A stretch of DNA of 25,546 nt from Bacillota bacterium (GTDB lineage: Bacteria; Bacillota; Clostridia; Christensenellales; UMGS416), in NCBI GenBank assembly GCA_023421955.1, contig JAEZSE010000015.1, positions 1-25,546 on the forward strand, in the 5' to 3' direction. Position numbers and translations under genes: made by a program. The notes under the pieces are model-generated. The model saw nothing but the letters and a program-made list of their open reading frames with translations, searched no databases and was not told the origin of the DNA. Positions 8,298 through 14,808 of this stretch are shown here, piece by piece. Position 1 is the stretch's first letter. Each line of letters opens with the position of its first letter.

Positions 8298-8304
8298 ATA
8301 TAAT
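8296..8304 (+). promoter_or_regulatory. Extended -10 promoter for the DUF896 gene
   Basis: TGaTATAAT, 18 nt before the ATG. No good -35 at 17 bp is seen within the repeats upstream, so this would be an extended -10 promoter with a very short leader that includes the ribosome binding site GGAGGAG. Confidence 0.55.
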
Positions 8305-8322
8305 AGCCGCGGAGGAGTTGCC

Positions 8323-8544
8323 ATGATTTCAAAGGAACTGATCGACAGGATCAACGAGCTTGCAAAGAAGAGCCGTGAAGAGGGATTGACCGAGTGTGAA
8401 GCTGCCGAGCAAAAAGAGCTGCGGGGCCAATATCTGGCGTCGTTTCGCCAGCGGGTGGTGGACGTGCTGGATAACACCTGGGTCCAGACGCCGGATGGAC
8501 AGCGCACCAAGCTGGACAAAGGGCCTGACAAGCCAAAGTGCTGA
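8323..8544 (+). CDS. DUF896 protein (YnzC family)
   Basis: A 73-aa protein that matches the small DUF896/YnzC family of Bacillota. It opens with a helical hairpin ISKELIDRINELAKKSREEGLTECEAAEQKELRGQYL, followed by FRQRVVDVLDNTWVQTPDG. The family is cytoplasmic and of unknown function; some Bacillus members are SOS-induced. GGAGGAG precedes the ATG by about 6 nt. The gene is monocistronic between an extended -10 promoter and a strong terminator. Confidence 0.93.
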   Translation: MISKELIDRINELAKKSREEGLTECEAAEQKELRGQYLASFRQRVVDVLDNTWVQTPDGQRTKLDKGPDKPKC

Positions 8545-8552
8545 AGGAAAAG

Positions 8553-8581
8553 AAAACCCGCGCTGAAACGGCGCGGGTTTT
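8553..8581. terminator. Rho-independent terminator, bidirectional
   Basis: An 11-bp perfect stem AAAACCCGCGC / GCGCGGGTTTT with a 7-nt loop lies between the convergent DUF896 gene and the lipoprotein gene. A tail of T residues on each strand lets it serve both. Confidence 0.9.
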
Positions 8582-8591
8582 GTTTCGTTAC

Positions 8592-8948
8592 TTATTCCAG
8601 CTTGTCCAGCTCGTCTATGATCGAGTTTGCATCTTCAACGGCTTCATCCAGCTCTTTCAACGCCTCGTTGAGGTCGTCTATGGCCTGTTGGCTTTCTGCA
8701 TCCAGATCAGTGGTCTCGATGGGGGTGGGAGATTGCGCTTCAACAGTGGGTCCTGCCGTCACCCCCGGCTGGCCTGTGGCACCGGTCGGCGAGCCGCCAA
8801 TCCCGTCAGTGGAGGTGATGACAGTGGTAGCATCAGGGCTGCTGTTCCCTGTCGCATTACCGCCGCCGGCGGATCGGTCATCCACACAGGCGGAAAAAAG
8901 CACGGCAGAGAGCAAAACAGAGATGATCAACAAAGGCAATTTCTTCAT
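8592..8948 (-). CDS. Small lipoprotein with acidic coiled-coil C-terminus
   Basis: A 118-aa protein of unknown function. The N-terminus MKKLPLLIISVLLSAVLFSAC is a lipoprotein signal with Cys21 as the lipidated residue. Residues 22 to about 75 are a Gly/Ser/Thr/Pro linker that would span the cell wall. Residues 78-118 are highly acidic with heptad-like hydrophobic spacing (AIDDLNEALKELDEAVEDAN), so a short coiled coil is likely. No enzyme motif is present. Ribosome binding signals are weak. It converges with DUF896 on a shared terminator. Confidence 0.75.
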   Translation of the reverse strand: MKKLPLLIISVLLSAVLFSACVDDRSAGGGNATGNSSPDATTVITSTDGIGGSPTGATGQPGVTAGPTVEAQSPTPIETTDLDAESQQAIDDLNEALKELDEAVEDANSIIDELDKLE

Positions 8949-9061
8949 TCACGTCACCATCCTTGGAATGACACAAGTGTATCCCGAACCCACCCCCTAA
9001 GGCAAGGCGGTGGAAGACATTGCCGAAATACTGCCGCAGATCACCAAGTTTGAATAGAGAA

Positions 9062-9090
9062 CCCCGGTTCCGCAAAAACCGGAACCGGGG
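9062..9090 (-). terminator. Stem-loop downstream of the DUF4380-like gene
   Basis: An 11-bp perfect stem CCCCGGTTCCG / CGGAACCGGGG with a 7-nt loop, 28 nt after the stop of the minus-strand gene. The minus strand continues TTCTCTATTC, a weak T-tract. The plus strand lacks a T-run. Confidence 0.65.
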
Positions 9091-9117
9091 TTGACTAACA
9101 GAAATGAAAAACCGGGT

Positions 9118-10089
9118 TTATTCCTCGTCTTCGCAATCACAGCCGTCTTCACAGCCACAACCGCAACCGTCTTCGCAATCTTCGCAATCGCAGCAATCGC
9201 CCAGCAGGTCATCCATCAGCTCGTCGATCTTATCATCGTCGTCTTCAGGCGCTGCCACGTCGTCCACCAAATACCAGCTCTCCATGTGGTCCAGCTCATC
9301 GCCGGGCTCCACCTTCAGCATCGGGGAGAGGGACTCCATTTCCAGCATGAAGTCGGTGGTATAGGTCTCATAGGAAGCGCCGCTATCCGGATAGGTCATA
9401 TCAACTTCATGCATAAACTGCTTGATGAACACTTGGTTGTGGTTGAAGTAGGCAGCCCAGCCGAACTCATTGTTGGTGCCAAACTTGAAAGGCGGCGCGC
9501 AATCGGGGTCCTGCTTGACGGTGATGTAGCGCTCGCCCCACCACACGCGGTGGTCGTTCAGCTTGGTGTAGGGCCACAGGGCCAACACTCGGTTGTTGAG
9601 CATCTCATTTTTGCGCAGCGTCATCGGCACAACTTCCTTGCCGCCGGGGGCCATCACAGACAGCGCCCACACGGCAAACTCCACCGGCCAGGCACCCTCA
9701 TTGCGGATGCGGTGGATGATGTTCACCTCGCTGGTCTCGTCATCGAGCATGATGTCCATTTCCTTGGCCATATGGGCCCAGGGCTCGGTGGGCTGGATCG
9801 TGCGGATGCCGCCCTCGATGCGCTCCCACTTCACCGGGCCGTTGTCCGGCTCATAGGAACGGGCTTCATGCTCCGGGCTGTGCCACAGGCGGTGGCCGCC
9901 CAAAATCTTCCAACCCCGGTTGCCCACGTTGTCAGGCGCTTCGCAAAACATGTTTTCACGGTCGGTGAAGCCGTAACGAATGATGCGCGGGCCCACGTCC
10001 ACGGTGACAACCAAGTCCACCAAGCCGTTGGTGAGCTTGACGCAACGGCCGAATGCGCCGTATTGGATCTCGCTGATCTGTATAGCCAT
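9118..10089 (-). CDS. Mutarotase-like beta-sandwich protein (DUF4380-like) with Cys/Asp/Glu tail
   Basis: A 323-aa protein. Residues 1 to about 275 resemble proteins annotated as DUF4380 or sugar-mutarotase-like: KLTNGLVDLVVTVDVGPRII, GHRLWHSPEHEARSY, a WP-rich middle, and MESWYLVD near the end. These are beta-sandwich proteins of unknown function, some thought to bind carbohydrate. The last 45 residues are quite different: a run of Asp, a short acidic helix, then a tail with nine Cys in about 25 residues interleaved with Asp, Glu and Gly. No signal peptide is seen, so it should be cytoplasmic. The ATG follows GGAGG by 7 nt and a good promoter lies upstream. A longer plus-strand frame over the same DNA is judged an antisense shadow. 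Confidence 0.75.
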   Translation of the reverse strand: MAIQISEIQYGAFGRCVKLTNGLVDLVVTVDVGPRIIRYGFTDRENMFCEAPDNVGNRGWKILGGHRLWHSPEHEARSYEPDNGPVKWERIEGGIRTIQPTEPWAHMAKEMDIMLDDETSEVNIIHRIRNEGAWPVEFAVWALSVMAPGGKEVVPMTLRKNEMLNNRVLALWPYTKLNDHRVWWGERYITVKQDPDCAPPFKFGTNNEFGWAAYFNHNQVFIKQFMHEVDMTYPDSGASYETYTTDFMLEMESLSPMLKVEPGDELDHMESWYLVDDVAAPEDDDDKIDELMDDLLGDCCDCEDCEDGCGCGCEDGCDCEDEE

Positions 10090-10117
10090 ATTGGTACCTC
10101 CACAGGTTTATGGGGAA

Positions 10118-10146
10118 ATTGTAACAGCACTGCCAGGGATAGGCAA
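10118..10146 (-). promoter_or_regulatory. Sigma-A promoter of the mutarotase-like gene
   Basis: On the minus strand TTGCCT, exactly 17 bp, TACAAT, ending 29 nt before the ATG at 10089. Confidence 0.65.
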
Positions 10147-10236
10147 TAGCCGCCGCGCGAAAATCCTGCCAAATCGCACGTTACGGCATAGCTTGCCCGC
10201 AGTAGTGACAGGTATTCCAGGCAATTGCCGGATCAC

Positions 10237-10665
10237 TCAAAGCTCACGCCGGACAGACCGGGCCCATGCGCGGACACGATCAGCAGCGCCTTGTGGCTGG
10301 TCTGGCAAATAGACATCGGCAATCGTCTTTGACCATTGCTTCAACACCGCCTTCGAACCATCGGCATCGTGCCGCAGCACGCGCCTGTCGCCTTCCGCCA
10401 GCGTGGAAACCTGTTTTCTGATCTCCCTGATGGAAAGCCCATTATCGATGTGCTCCCGAAACACCCGCCGCAGGCCGTCAATGGCCTCCGGCTCAAACCT
10501 GGCCGGATGCTGCAGATTGTAGGTGGCAACGGTCTTGAAGTGCTCGGCTAAGAGCTCTGGGTCGTCATACTCCCAGGAAATGATTGCGCCAAGCATGCCC
10601 CAGCAATCCAGGCCGTTGACCTGTGAAGCGCCACATTCGGGGCAATGGCACGCAGAGTTTTGCAT
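10237..10665 (-). CDS. DUF5946 family protein
   Basis: A 142-aa protein starting at the ATG that has GGAG 7 nt upstream; an ATG seven codons earlier lacks a site. The N-terminal Cys-rich patch CHCPECGASQVNGLDCWGML may bind zinc. It is followed by the conserved WEYDDPELLAEHFKTVATYNLQHPARF, which is the signature of the DUF5946 family, and an ending with DVYLPDQPQGAADRVRAWARSV. Function is unknown. There is no partner gene in the same direction; the upstream neighbour DUF1292 is divergent. Confidence 0.8.
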   Translation of the reverse strand: MQNSACHCPECGASQVNGLDCWGMLGAIISWEYDDPELLAEHFKTVATYNLQHPARFEPEAIDGLRRVFREHIDNGLSIREIRKQVSTLAEGDRRVLRHDADGSKAVLKQWSKTIADVYLPDQPQGAADRVRAWARSVRREL

Positions 10666-10740
10666 TTTGAAACTCCATATGGGCATTTATTTCTTGATTC
10701 AGTATCAGCGTAGCCTATGTCTACCGAAATCACAAGTTGC

Positions 10741-10769
10741 TTGTATTCCCCGCACCCACGCGCTACAAT
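10741..10769 (+). promoter_or_regulatory. Sigma-A promoter of the DUF1292 gene
   Basis: TTGTAT, 17 bp, TACAAT, ending 22 nt before the ATG at 10792. The leader contains the ribosome binding site AAAGGGG. Confidence 0.6.
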
Positions 10770-10791
10770 ACAAGTGAAAGGGGTGATATCG

Positions 10792-11046
10792 ATGGACGAA
10801 CGGGAACGGGACTCCGTGGTGTTTGAAACGGAGGACGGCACGGAGATGGAATTCAGCGTGATCCACGAGTTCTGCTTCGATGGCGGCATGTATGCCGTGC
10901 TGCAGCGTGACGGCTCCACCGGAGACACCTTGATCGCCGAGGTTGTGGACCCAATGGGCCCGGATGAGGAGTTTGTGCCGCTGCCCATGAACCGCCAGCA
11001 AACGCTGCTGGATTTCCTGAGCCGGGGCGGTGCCGGAGATGACTGA
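10792..11046 (+). CDS. DUF1292 protein (YrzB family)
   Basis: An 84-aa acidic protein. The order 'VVFETEDGTEMEFSVIHEFCFDGGMYAVLQ', then LIAEVVDPMGPDEEFVPL, is the DUF1292/YrzB pattern common in Bacillota, where the gene is often near alaS or RNase genes. Function is unknown. The start is set by AAAGGGG about 8 nt upstream and by the promoter, which excludes the longer frame from 10717. It is monocistronic and converges on rplS with a shared stem-loop between. Confidence 0.88.
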   Translation: MDERERDSVVFETEDGTEMEFSVIHEFCFDGGMYAVLQRDGSTGDTLIAEVVDPMGPDEEFVPLPMNRQQTLLDFLSRGGAGDD

Positions 11047-11089
11047 CTGTTCCAAACTTAAGTTAAAGTATGACGCGTCTTGACAAGAA

Positions 11090-11113
11090 AAACCCCCGCG
11101 ATTGCGGGGGTTT
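11090..11113 (-). terminator. Terminator of rplS
   Basis: A 10-bp stem AAACCCCCGC / GCGGGGGTTT with loop GATT. On the minus strand it is followed by TTTTCTTG, directly after the rplS stop. It may also stop the convergent DUF1292 transcript. Confidence 0.9.
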
Positions 11114-11116
11114 CCG

Positions 11117-11464
11117 TTACCTTGTGATCTTTTCCCTGACCTTGGCTGCCTTGCCCACGCGGTCGCGCAGGTAATACAGCTTGGCCTTCCTGACCTTGCC
11201 GTGGCGAAGCACCTGGATGCTCTCCAGCCTGGGCGAATGAAGGGGGAAAACCCTTTCCACGCCGATGCCGTAGGAGACACGGCGCACGGTGAACGTCTCG
11301 TTCACAGAACCGCCTTTGCGCGCGATCACGATGCCTTCGAAGGCCTGGATGCGCTCGCGGGTGCCTTCGACGACCTTCACGTTCACACGCACGGTGTCGC
11401 CGGGGCGGAAGTCGGGGATATCGGAGCGAAGCTGCTCCTGCTCCAACACTTTGATGTCCAGCAT
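11117..11464 (-). CDS. rplS: Large ribosomal subunit protein bL19
   Basis: A 115-aa protein of normal L19 length, located at the interface of the 30S and 50S subunits. Conserved segments are DIPDFRPGDTVRVNVKVVEG, IQAFEGIVIARKGG, ETFTVRRVSYGIGVERVFPLHSP, and KVRKAKLYYLRDRVGKAAKVRE. The ATG at 11464 is preceded by AGGAGG at 10 nt. The frame stays open for 51 more codons upstream, but that stretch is the promoter and untranslated leader. It is alone here: in many bacteria rplS follows rpsP-rimM-trmD, which are not in the window. Confidence 0.97.
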   Translation of the reverse strand: MLDIKVLEQEQLRSDIPDFRPGDTVRVNVKVVEGTRERIQAFEGIVIARKGGSVNETFTVRRVSYGIGVERVFPLHSPRLESIQVLRHGKVRKAKLYYLRDRVGKAAKVREKITR

Positions 11465-11582
11465 AATTTTAGTTCCTCCTTCCCGAGAAGACGTTCTTGC
11501 CGGTAAACATGCTCCGCGCACTTGGCAGAGATGGTTTGGCGCATTGCGCCGGCGGCAGCGGACCGTCCTGGTTGATAAAGCA
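11465..11582 (-). promoter_or_regulatory. Structured rplS 5' leader, candidate L19 leader
   Basis: The predicted transcript has a leader of about 118 nt before the rplS ATG. It can form GGCGC / GCGCC and TCCGC / GCGGA pairings plus a small CTTC-TCGG-GAAG hairpin next to the Shine-Dalgarno sequence. L19 leaders that control rplS are known from other Bacillota. Identity with that class is an inference, not a match I could compute. Confidence 0.4.
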
Positions 11583-11588
11583 GGGGAT

Positions 11589-11617
11589 ATTATAACAAAA
11601 TGAATGAACCAGTGCAA
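11589..11617 (-). promoter_or_regulatory. Sigma-A promoter of rplS
   Basis: On the minus strand TTGCAC, 17 bp, TATAAT. Positioned about 125 nt upstream of the rplS start, in an AT-rich stretch. Confidence 0.8.
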
Positions 11618-11669
11618 GAAAAAAATATCAAATATTAATTACAAGAGTTAATCACGGCTTATCTTGCTG

Positions 11670-11699
11670 CCCCCTCCCCCATCTCTATGGGGGAGGGGG
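11670..11699. repeat. G/C-run hairpin in intergenic DNA
   Basis: A perfect 12-bp stem CCCCCTCCCCCA / TGGGGGAGGGGG with loop TCTCTA, followed by a G-rich TTGGGGGTGAGGG. It lies just after the stop of the DUF4126 gene. No T-tract follows on the minus strand, so terminator function is uncertain. Its composition recalls the element between polA and coaE. Confidence 0.6.
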
Positions 11700-11712
11700 T
11701 TGGGGGTGAGGG

Positions 11713-12783
11713 CTAGAAAAACTCAAACGGCCTCACCGGCACGCTGCCATTCAGCTTTTGCCGGATCATCTCAAGATCGGTGAAAATGATGCACCGGAAC
11801 ACCAGTGGCACCACCAGCGCCAGCGGGAACAGCACCCCCAGCAGGACCATCAGCAATGGCGTGAGGAAAAAATCAATGCCAATGGAAACGGCCAGAAACA
11901 CCAGCCCCTTCTGCCACTGGCTAACATAAATGTGCCCAAGGCCCGGCAGCACCGACAGCAGCGTTACCACAAGGATTGACCGCTTCGCCCTTGCATAAAG
12001 ATAGCCGGGTTTTCGATATTCCTGCGGCACTGGGAAATGGCTCTGGGCCTCATATTCAAAGATAGCCTGGCGGTTCACCGTAAGCTTGCGGCTGAGGCGC
12101 TCCAACTGGGCGGCGGCCTCTTCCGGCGGCAACTGTGGCTGCCCGGCGTTCAGCGCGGCGATTTCACAAAGAAGGCTCTCCCGCTCGGCCTGCAGCGCCT
12201 GGCCCAGCGCCATGCGCTTCGCGGCCTTCTTCTTCTTGAAGCGGCGATACAGCACAAACCCCACCACACCGCCAATCAGGATCAGCACGAAGAGCACAAG
12301 CGCCACCACCGGCAAAAACACCGCCAGCGTGACCATGGCCGAGGAGGAGAAAACCTCCTCCAGGTTCACCAGCGGATCCCCACCGCCACCAGAGGCTTGC
12401 ATGCTGGCCATGGAAAGGCCGGAGGACGCCACCTGCACCGCCTCACCACAGGCAGCGGAAACGAGCATCACGGCAATCCGCAAGCCCGGATCGGCATCGG
12501 CGAGCATGCAGAAGGCAAGCAAGGCGCTTGCCACCGGCGCAACAAACAGCTTTACCGACTGCATCGCGCTGCCCATACCGGGGAAGAAATCGGCGGCGAT
12601 TTCCACAGCGGCTAAGACGCCCAGGATGATCAGGGCCCACAGGCTGGAGAGGAAGGCGATCTCCCCAGGCAGGCGAACCAACCCAAGGTGCACAAACAGC
12701 GAGAACAGAAAACCAGGCAGGAAGATCTTCTTGCCGGCGGCGGACGAAGCCGCGATCACGGTGACAATGTCCAGCGGGTTCAT
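11713..12783 (-). CDS. DUF4126 membrane protein with C-terminal TM2-like region
   Basis: A 356-aa membrane protein of unknown function. Residues 1 to about 180 match the DUF4126 pattern (AAGKKIFLPGFLFSLFVHLG, LPGEIAFLSSLWALIILGVLAAVEIAADFFPG, VKLFVAPVASALLAF) with several helices. A basic RRFKKKKAAKR stretch follows, then a soluble helical part (about 200-265) that contains a coiled-coil-like ERESLLCEIAALNAG. The C-terminal 90 residues form two or three more helices with LLSVLPGLGHIYVSQWQKGLVFLAV, resembling TM2-type domains. The ATG has GGAGG 8 nt upstream; a TTG seven codons earlier is not preferred. It is a single gene, divergent from the phosphatase gene. Confidence 0.75.
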   Translation of the reverse strand: MNPLDIVTVIAASSAAGKKIFLPGFLFSLFVHLGLVRLPGEIAFLSSLWALIILGVLAAVEIAADFFPGMGSAMQSVKLFVAPVASALLAFCMLADADPGLRIAVMLVSAACGEAVQVASSGLSMASMQASGGGGDPLVNLEEVFSSSAMVTLAVFLPVVALVLFVLILIGGVVGFVLYRRFKKKKAAKRMALGQALQAERESLLCEIAALNAGQPQLPPEEAAAQLERLSRKLTVNRQAIFEYEAQSHFPVPQEYRKPGYLYARAKRSILVVTLLSVLPGLGHIYVSQWQKGLVFLAVSIGIDFFLTPLLMVLLGVLFPLALVVPLVFRCIIFTDLEMIRQKLNGSVPVRPFEFF

Positions 12784-12863
12784 CGTTTCTTCCTCCTGAC
12801 TCAAGCTCTATGGAATATGAAAATTATAGCATTGGGGGAAATGCCTTTCAATCTACCCCTCCA

Positions 12864-12872
12864 TGCTATAAT
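12864..12872 (+). promoter_or_regulatory. Extended -10 promoter for the phosphatase gene
   Basis: TGcTATAAT, 37 nt before the ATG at 12910. No recognisable -35 at 17 bp. Confidence 0.5.
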
Positions 12873-12909
12873 GATCATATAGATAAGCAGAAATCAATGG
12901 AGGCTGTTT

Positions 12910-13470
12910 ATGTCCACCATTTATCTGGTACGGCATGGCGAAGCTGATTATAGTGGATTATTGGAACATCACTTTTTTGGTTTTGGTCGAGACTTTGCAC
13001 CATTGTCAGAAAAGGGCATAGAGCAGGCAGAAGAAGCTGCACAGGATCAGAGAATAAAAAGCGCCGATATTATTATCTCGTCTCCTTATACACGGGCTTT
13101 GCAAACAGCACAGATCATTTCAAAAAACACAGGAATTACAGTTAAGGTAGAGTTGGGCTTACATGAATGGATTCCTGATTTATCAAATCAGTACACAACA
13201 TCTGCGGAAGCATTCCGTTTGGCAGAGGAATTCGTGAACTTCAAAGGTGTTTATCCACCTGGAATGAATAAGCAATGGGAAACTCTTGATCACATGAGAA
13301 GAAGGATGAAGAATGTTGCCGACAAATACACAGAACATGCTACAATAATCTTAGTAGGGCATGGAATGGCATTAAGAACTATAGCCTACATCGAGCAAAT
13401 GAACCCAGCTGAAATTATTGAATGCACCTATGAGATAGGACAAAAGGAATGTGATTATTCTTTTTTCTAA
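12910..13470 (+). CDS. Histidine phosphatase family protein
   Basis: A 186-aa protein of the phosphoglycerate-mutase-like histidine phosphatase family. The catalytic RHG is at residues 8-10 (phospho-His9). R62 lies in YTRALQTA, E86 in LHEW is a likely acid, and the second His is H151 in VGHGMALR. It should dephosphorylate a small metabolite or protein in the cytoplasm; the substrate is unknown. GGAGG precedes the ATG by about 7 nt. The gene is clearly AT-richer than its neighbours and uses AGA, ATA and TTA codons that are rare around it, which suggests recent transfer. It is flanked by its own promoter and a strong terminator. Confidence 0.92.
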   Translation: MSTIYLVRHGEADYSGLLEHHFFGFGRDFAPLSEKGIEQAEEAAQDQRIKSADIIISSPYTRALQTAQIISKNTGITVKVELGLHEWIPDLSNQYTTSAEAFRLAEEFVNFKGVYPPGMNKQWETLDHMRRRMKNVADKYTEHATIILVGHGMALRTIAYIEQMNPAEIIECTYEIGQKECDYSFF

Positions 13471-13497
13471 AACTCGAGTTGGCAATCTATTTATCAT

Positions 13498-13536
13498 AAA
13501 GAGCAGCACTTCTGTTTGTTAGAAGTGCTGCTCTTT
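13498..13536 (+). terminator. Strong stem-loop terminator
   Basis: A perfect 16-bp stem AAAGAGCAGCACTTCT / AGAAGTGCTGCTCTTT with loop GTTTGTT, 28 nt after the phosphatase stop. Runs of A and T at the stem ends allow use on both strands, so it may also end the greA-lysS operon. Confidence 0.9.
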
Positions 13537-13611
13537 ACAAGTAATCTCAAGTGGTTCTTTATACAGCTCGCTACTGACGGGGCGCATTGTCTCAAGGTGT
13601 CATGATTGCAG

Positions 13612-14778
13612 TCAGTCAATGCCCAACACAGCCTTTGCGGCTACAATGGCCTGGGCAAGCTGGTCGCCGCCCTGCGCGGGGAAGGCCAGCACCATGCCGC
13701 TGGGGTTGAACGCTTTGGTGAGACCAGAGAAGCTGTCCAGTGGGATGCCATAGAGCTTTGCCTCACCGGCGTTGCCCTTCTCGTCCACGGCAGAGGCCCG
13801 GCCAGAAGAGAGATCAAGACCATCGGGCAGGCTCATCTGCGCGACCGCATCGTCCAGAGGGGCAAGCTTGCCCTGTTTAGCCAGGATCGCAAACACCTCT
13901 TTGTTGACCATCACCATGCCAGACTTGTAGTTGGGCATGCGGGAAGCCAGCACTGCGGCAGCGTCACTGGCGCGGCCCACATGGTAGGGCAGGCACTGCA
14001 CACCGGGAATCTCTGGGTTGAACTTAACCTTATCCTGTATTGCCTGCTTCCACGCAGAGGCGGCCTGGCTGTCAATGTATTGGGTGGCAATGTAGAAGCC
14101 AAAGCTGCCCTCGCCGGCTTTGAGGCTTTGCACATTCAGATCCGTCATGGAGAGGAGCCTCTCCACAACAAGCCGCGTGTTTTCGGGGTTCCTCTCATAA
14201 TAGGATGGGAACGCCAGCACCATGCCATCGGGCACAAAACCGGGCAGCAGTCCTGTGAAACCATCCAGCGGGATGCCGCAGGTGTGCTGCGCACCGGGCT
14301 TGTCTTCCTCGGGCTTGACGATCACCCGCGCGGCAGATGCGTTGAAATCGGCAGGCAGGCCAAGGCTTGTGAACCGATCCTCCAGCGCCAGGAACGTGCC
14401 GGACTCGGCATAGCTGCGATACAGATCCGCAGGCAGGATCCAGGCATCGGCCTCCTGCGCGGTGAGGCGGGCGGCAAGCACCTGATAGGTTGTGCTTTCC
14501 TGGCCCTCCATCAGAGTCATGACCATCAGGTTGACTTCCTTCTGGTCCGGAGGCAACGCGCAAAGGAGCTCTTTTTCAAGAGCCTCGAGATAATCGGTGT
14601 TGTATGACTTGCAGAGGATGATCACATCCACCTTGCGGTCATTCGGCGTTTTGGGTGTGGTGCCGGTGAGCAGCAGGTTGGCGGCGATCAGCGCACAGGC
14701 CAATGCGATCAGATAATGGAATCGGTAATAGTGCCAATGTTTGCCAAGGCGCTTTTTTGTGATCTTTACTTCAAACAT
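13612..14778 (-). CDS. Membrane-anchored protein with two tandem similar domains, function unknown
   Basis: A 388-aa protein with a basic N-terminus, one membrane helix (about residues 20-38) and a large outside part. The outside part consists of two similar halves. Residues 101-210 and 277-388 align along their length, most clearly GIPLDGFTGLLPGF / GIPLDSFSGLTKAF at 168 and 344, each followed by a 'GMVLAFP' segment at 185 and 361. The halves also share the order 'hydrophobic strand, short helix YRSYAESGTFLALED / FAILAKQGKLAPLDD'. Patterns of this kind recall periplasmic-binding-protein folds, but I do not recognise a family. AGGGGG lies 9 nt upstream of the ATG, and the gap to lysS is 30 nt, so it is the third gene of the greA-lysS operon. 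Confidence 0.8.
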   Translation of the reverse strand: MFEVKITKKRLGKHWHYYRFHYLIALACALIAANLLLTGTTPKTPNDRKVDVIILCKSYNTDYLEALEKELLCALPPDQKEVNLMVMTLMEGQESTTYQVLAARLTAQEADAWILPADLYRSYAESGTFLALEDRFTSLGLPADFNASAARVIVKPEEDKPGAQHTCGIPLDGFTGLLPGFVPDGMVLAFPSYYERNPENTRLVVERLLSMTDLNVQSLKAGEGSFGFYIATQYIDSQAASAWKQAIQDKVKFNPEIPGVQCLPYHVGRASDAAAVLASRMPNYKSGMVMVNKEVFAILAKQGKLAPLDDAVAQMSLPDGLDLSSGRASAVDEKGNAGEAKLYGIPLDSFSGLTKAFNPSGMVLAFPAQGGDQLAQAIVAAKAVLGID

Positions 14779-14808
14779 CTCAATGCCCCCTTCTGGCGGC
14801 GCGATCGG

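Noticed and set aside
9091..10149. A 352-codon plus-strand frame, longer than the minus-strand gene it overlaps
   Set aside because: No ribosome binding site or promoter, His/Val-rich unnatural composition, and it runs antisense to a frame with a good start, promoter and family-like sequence.
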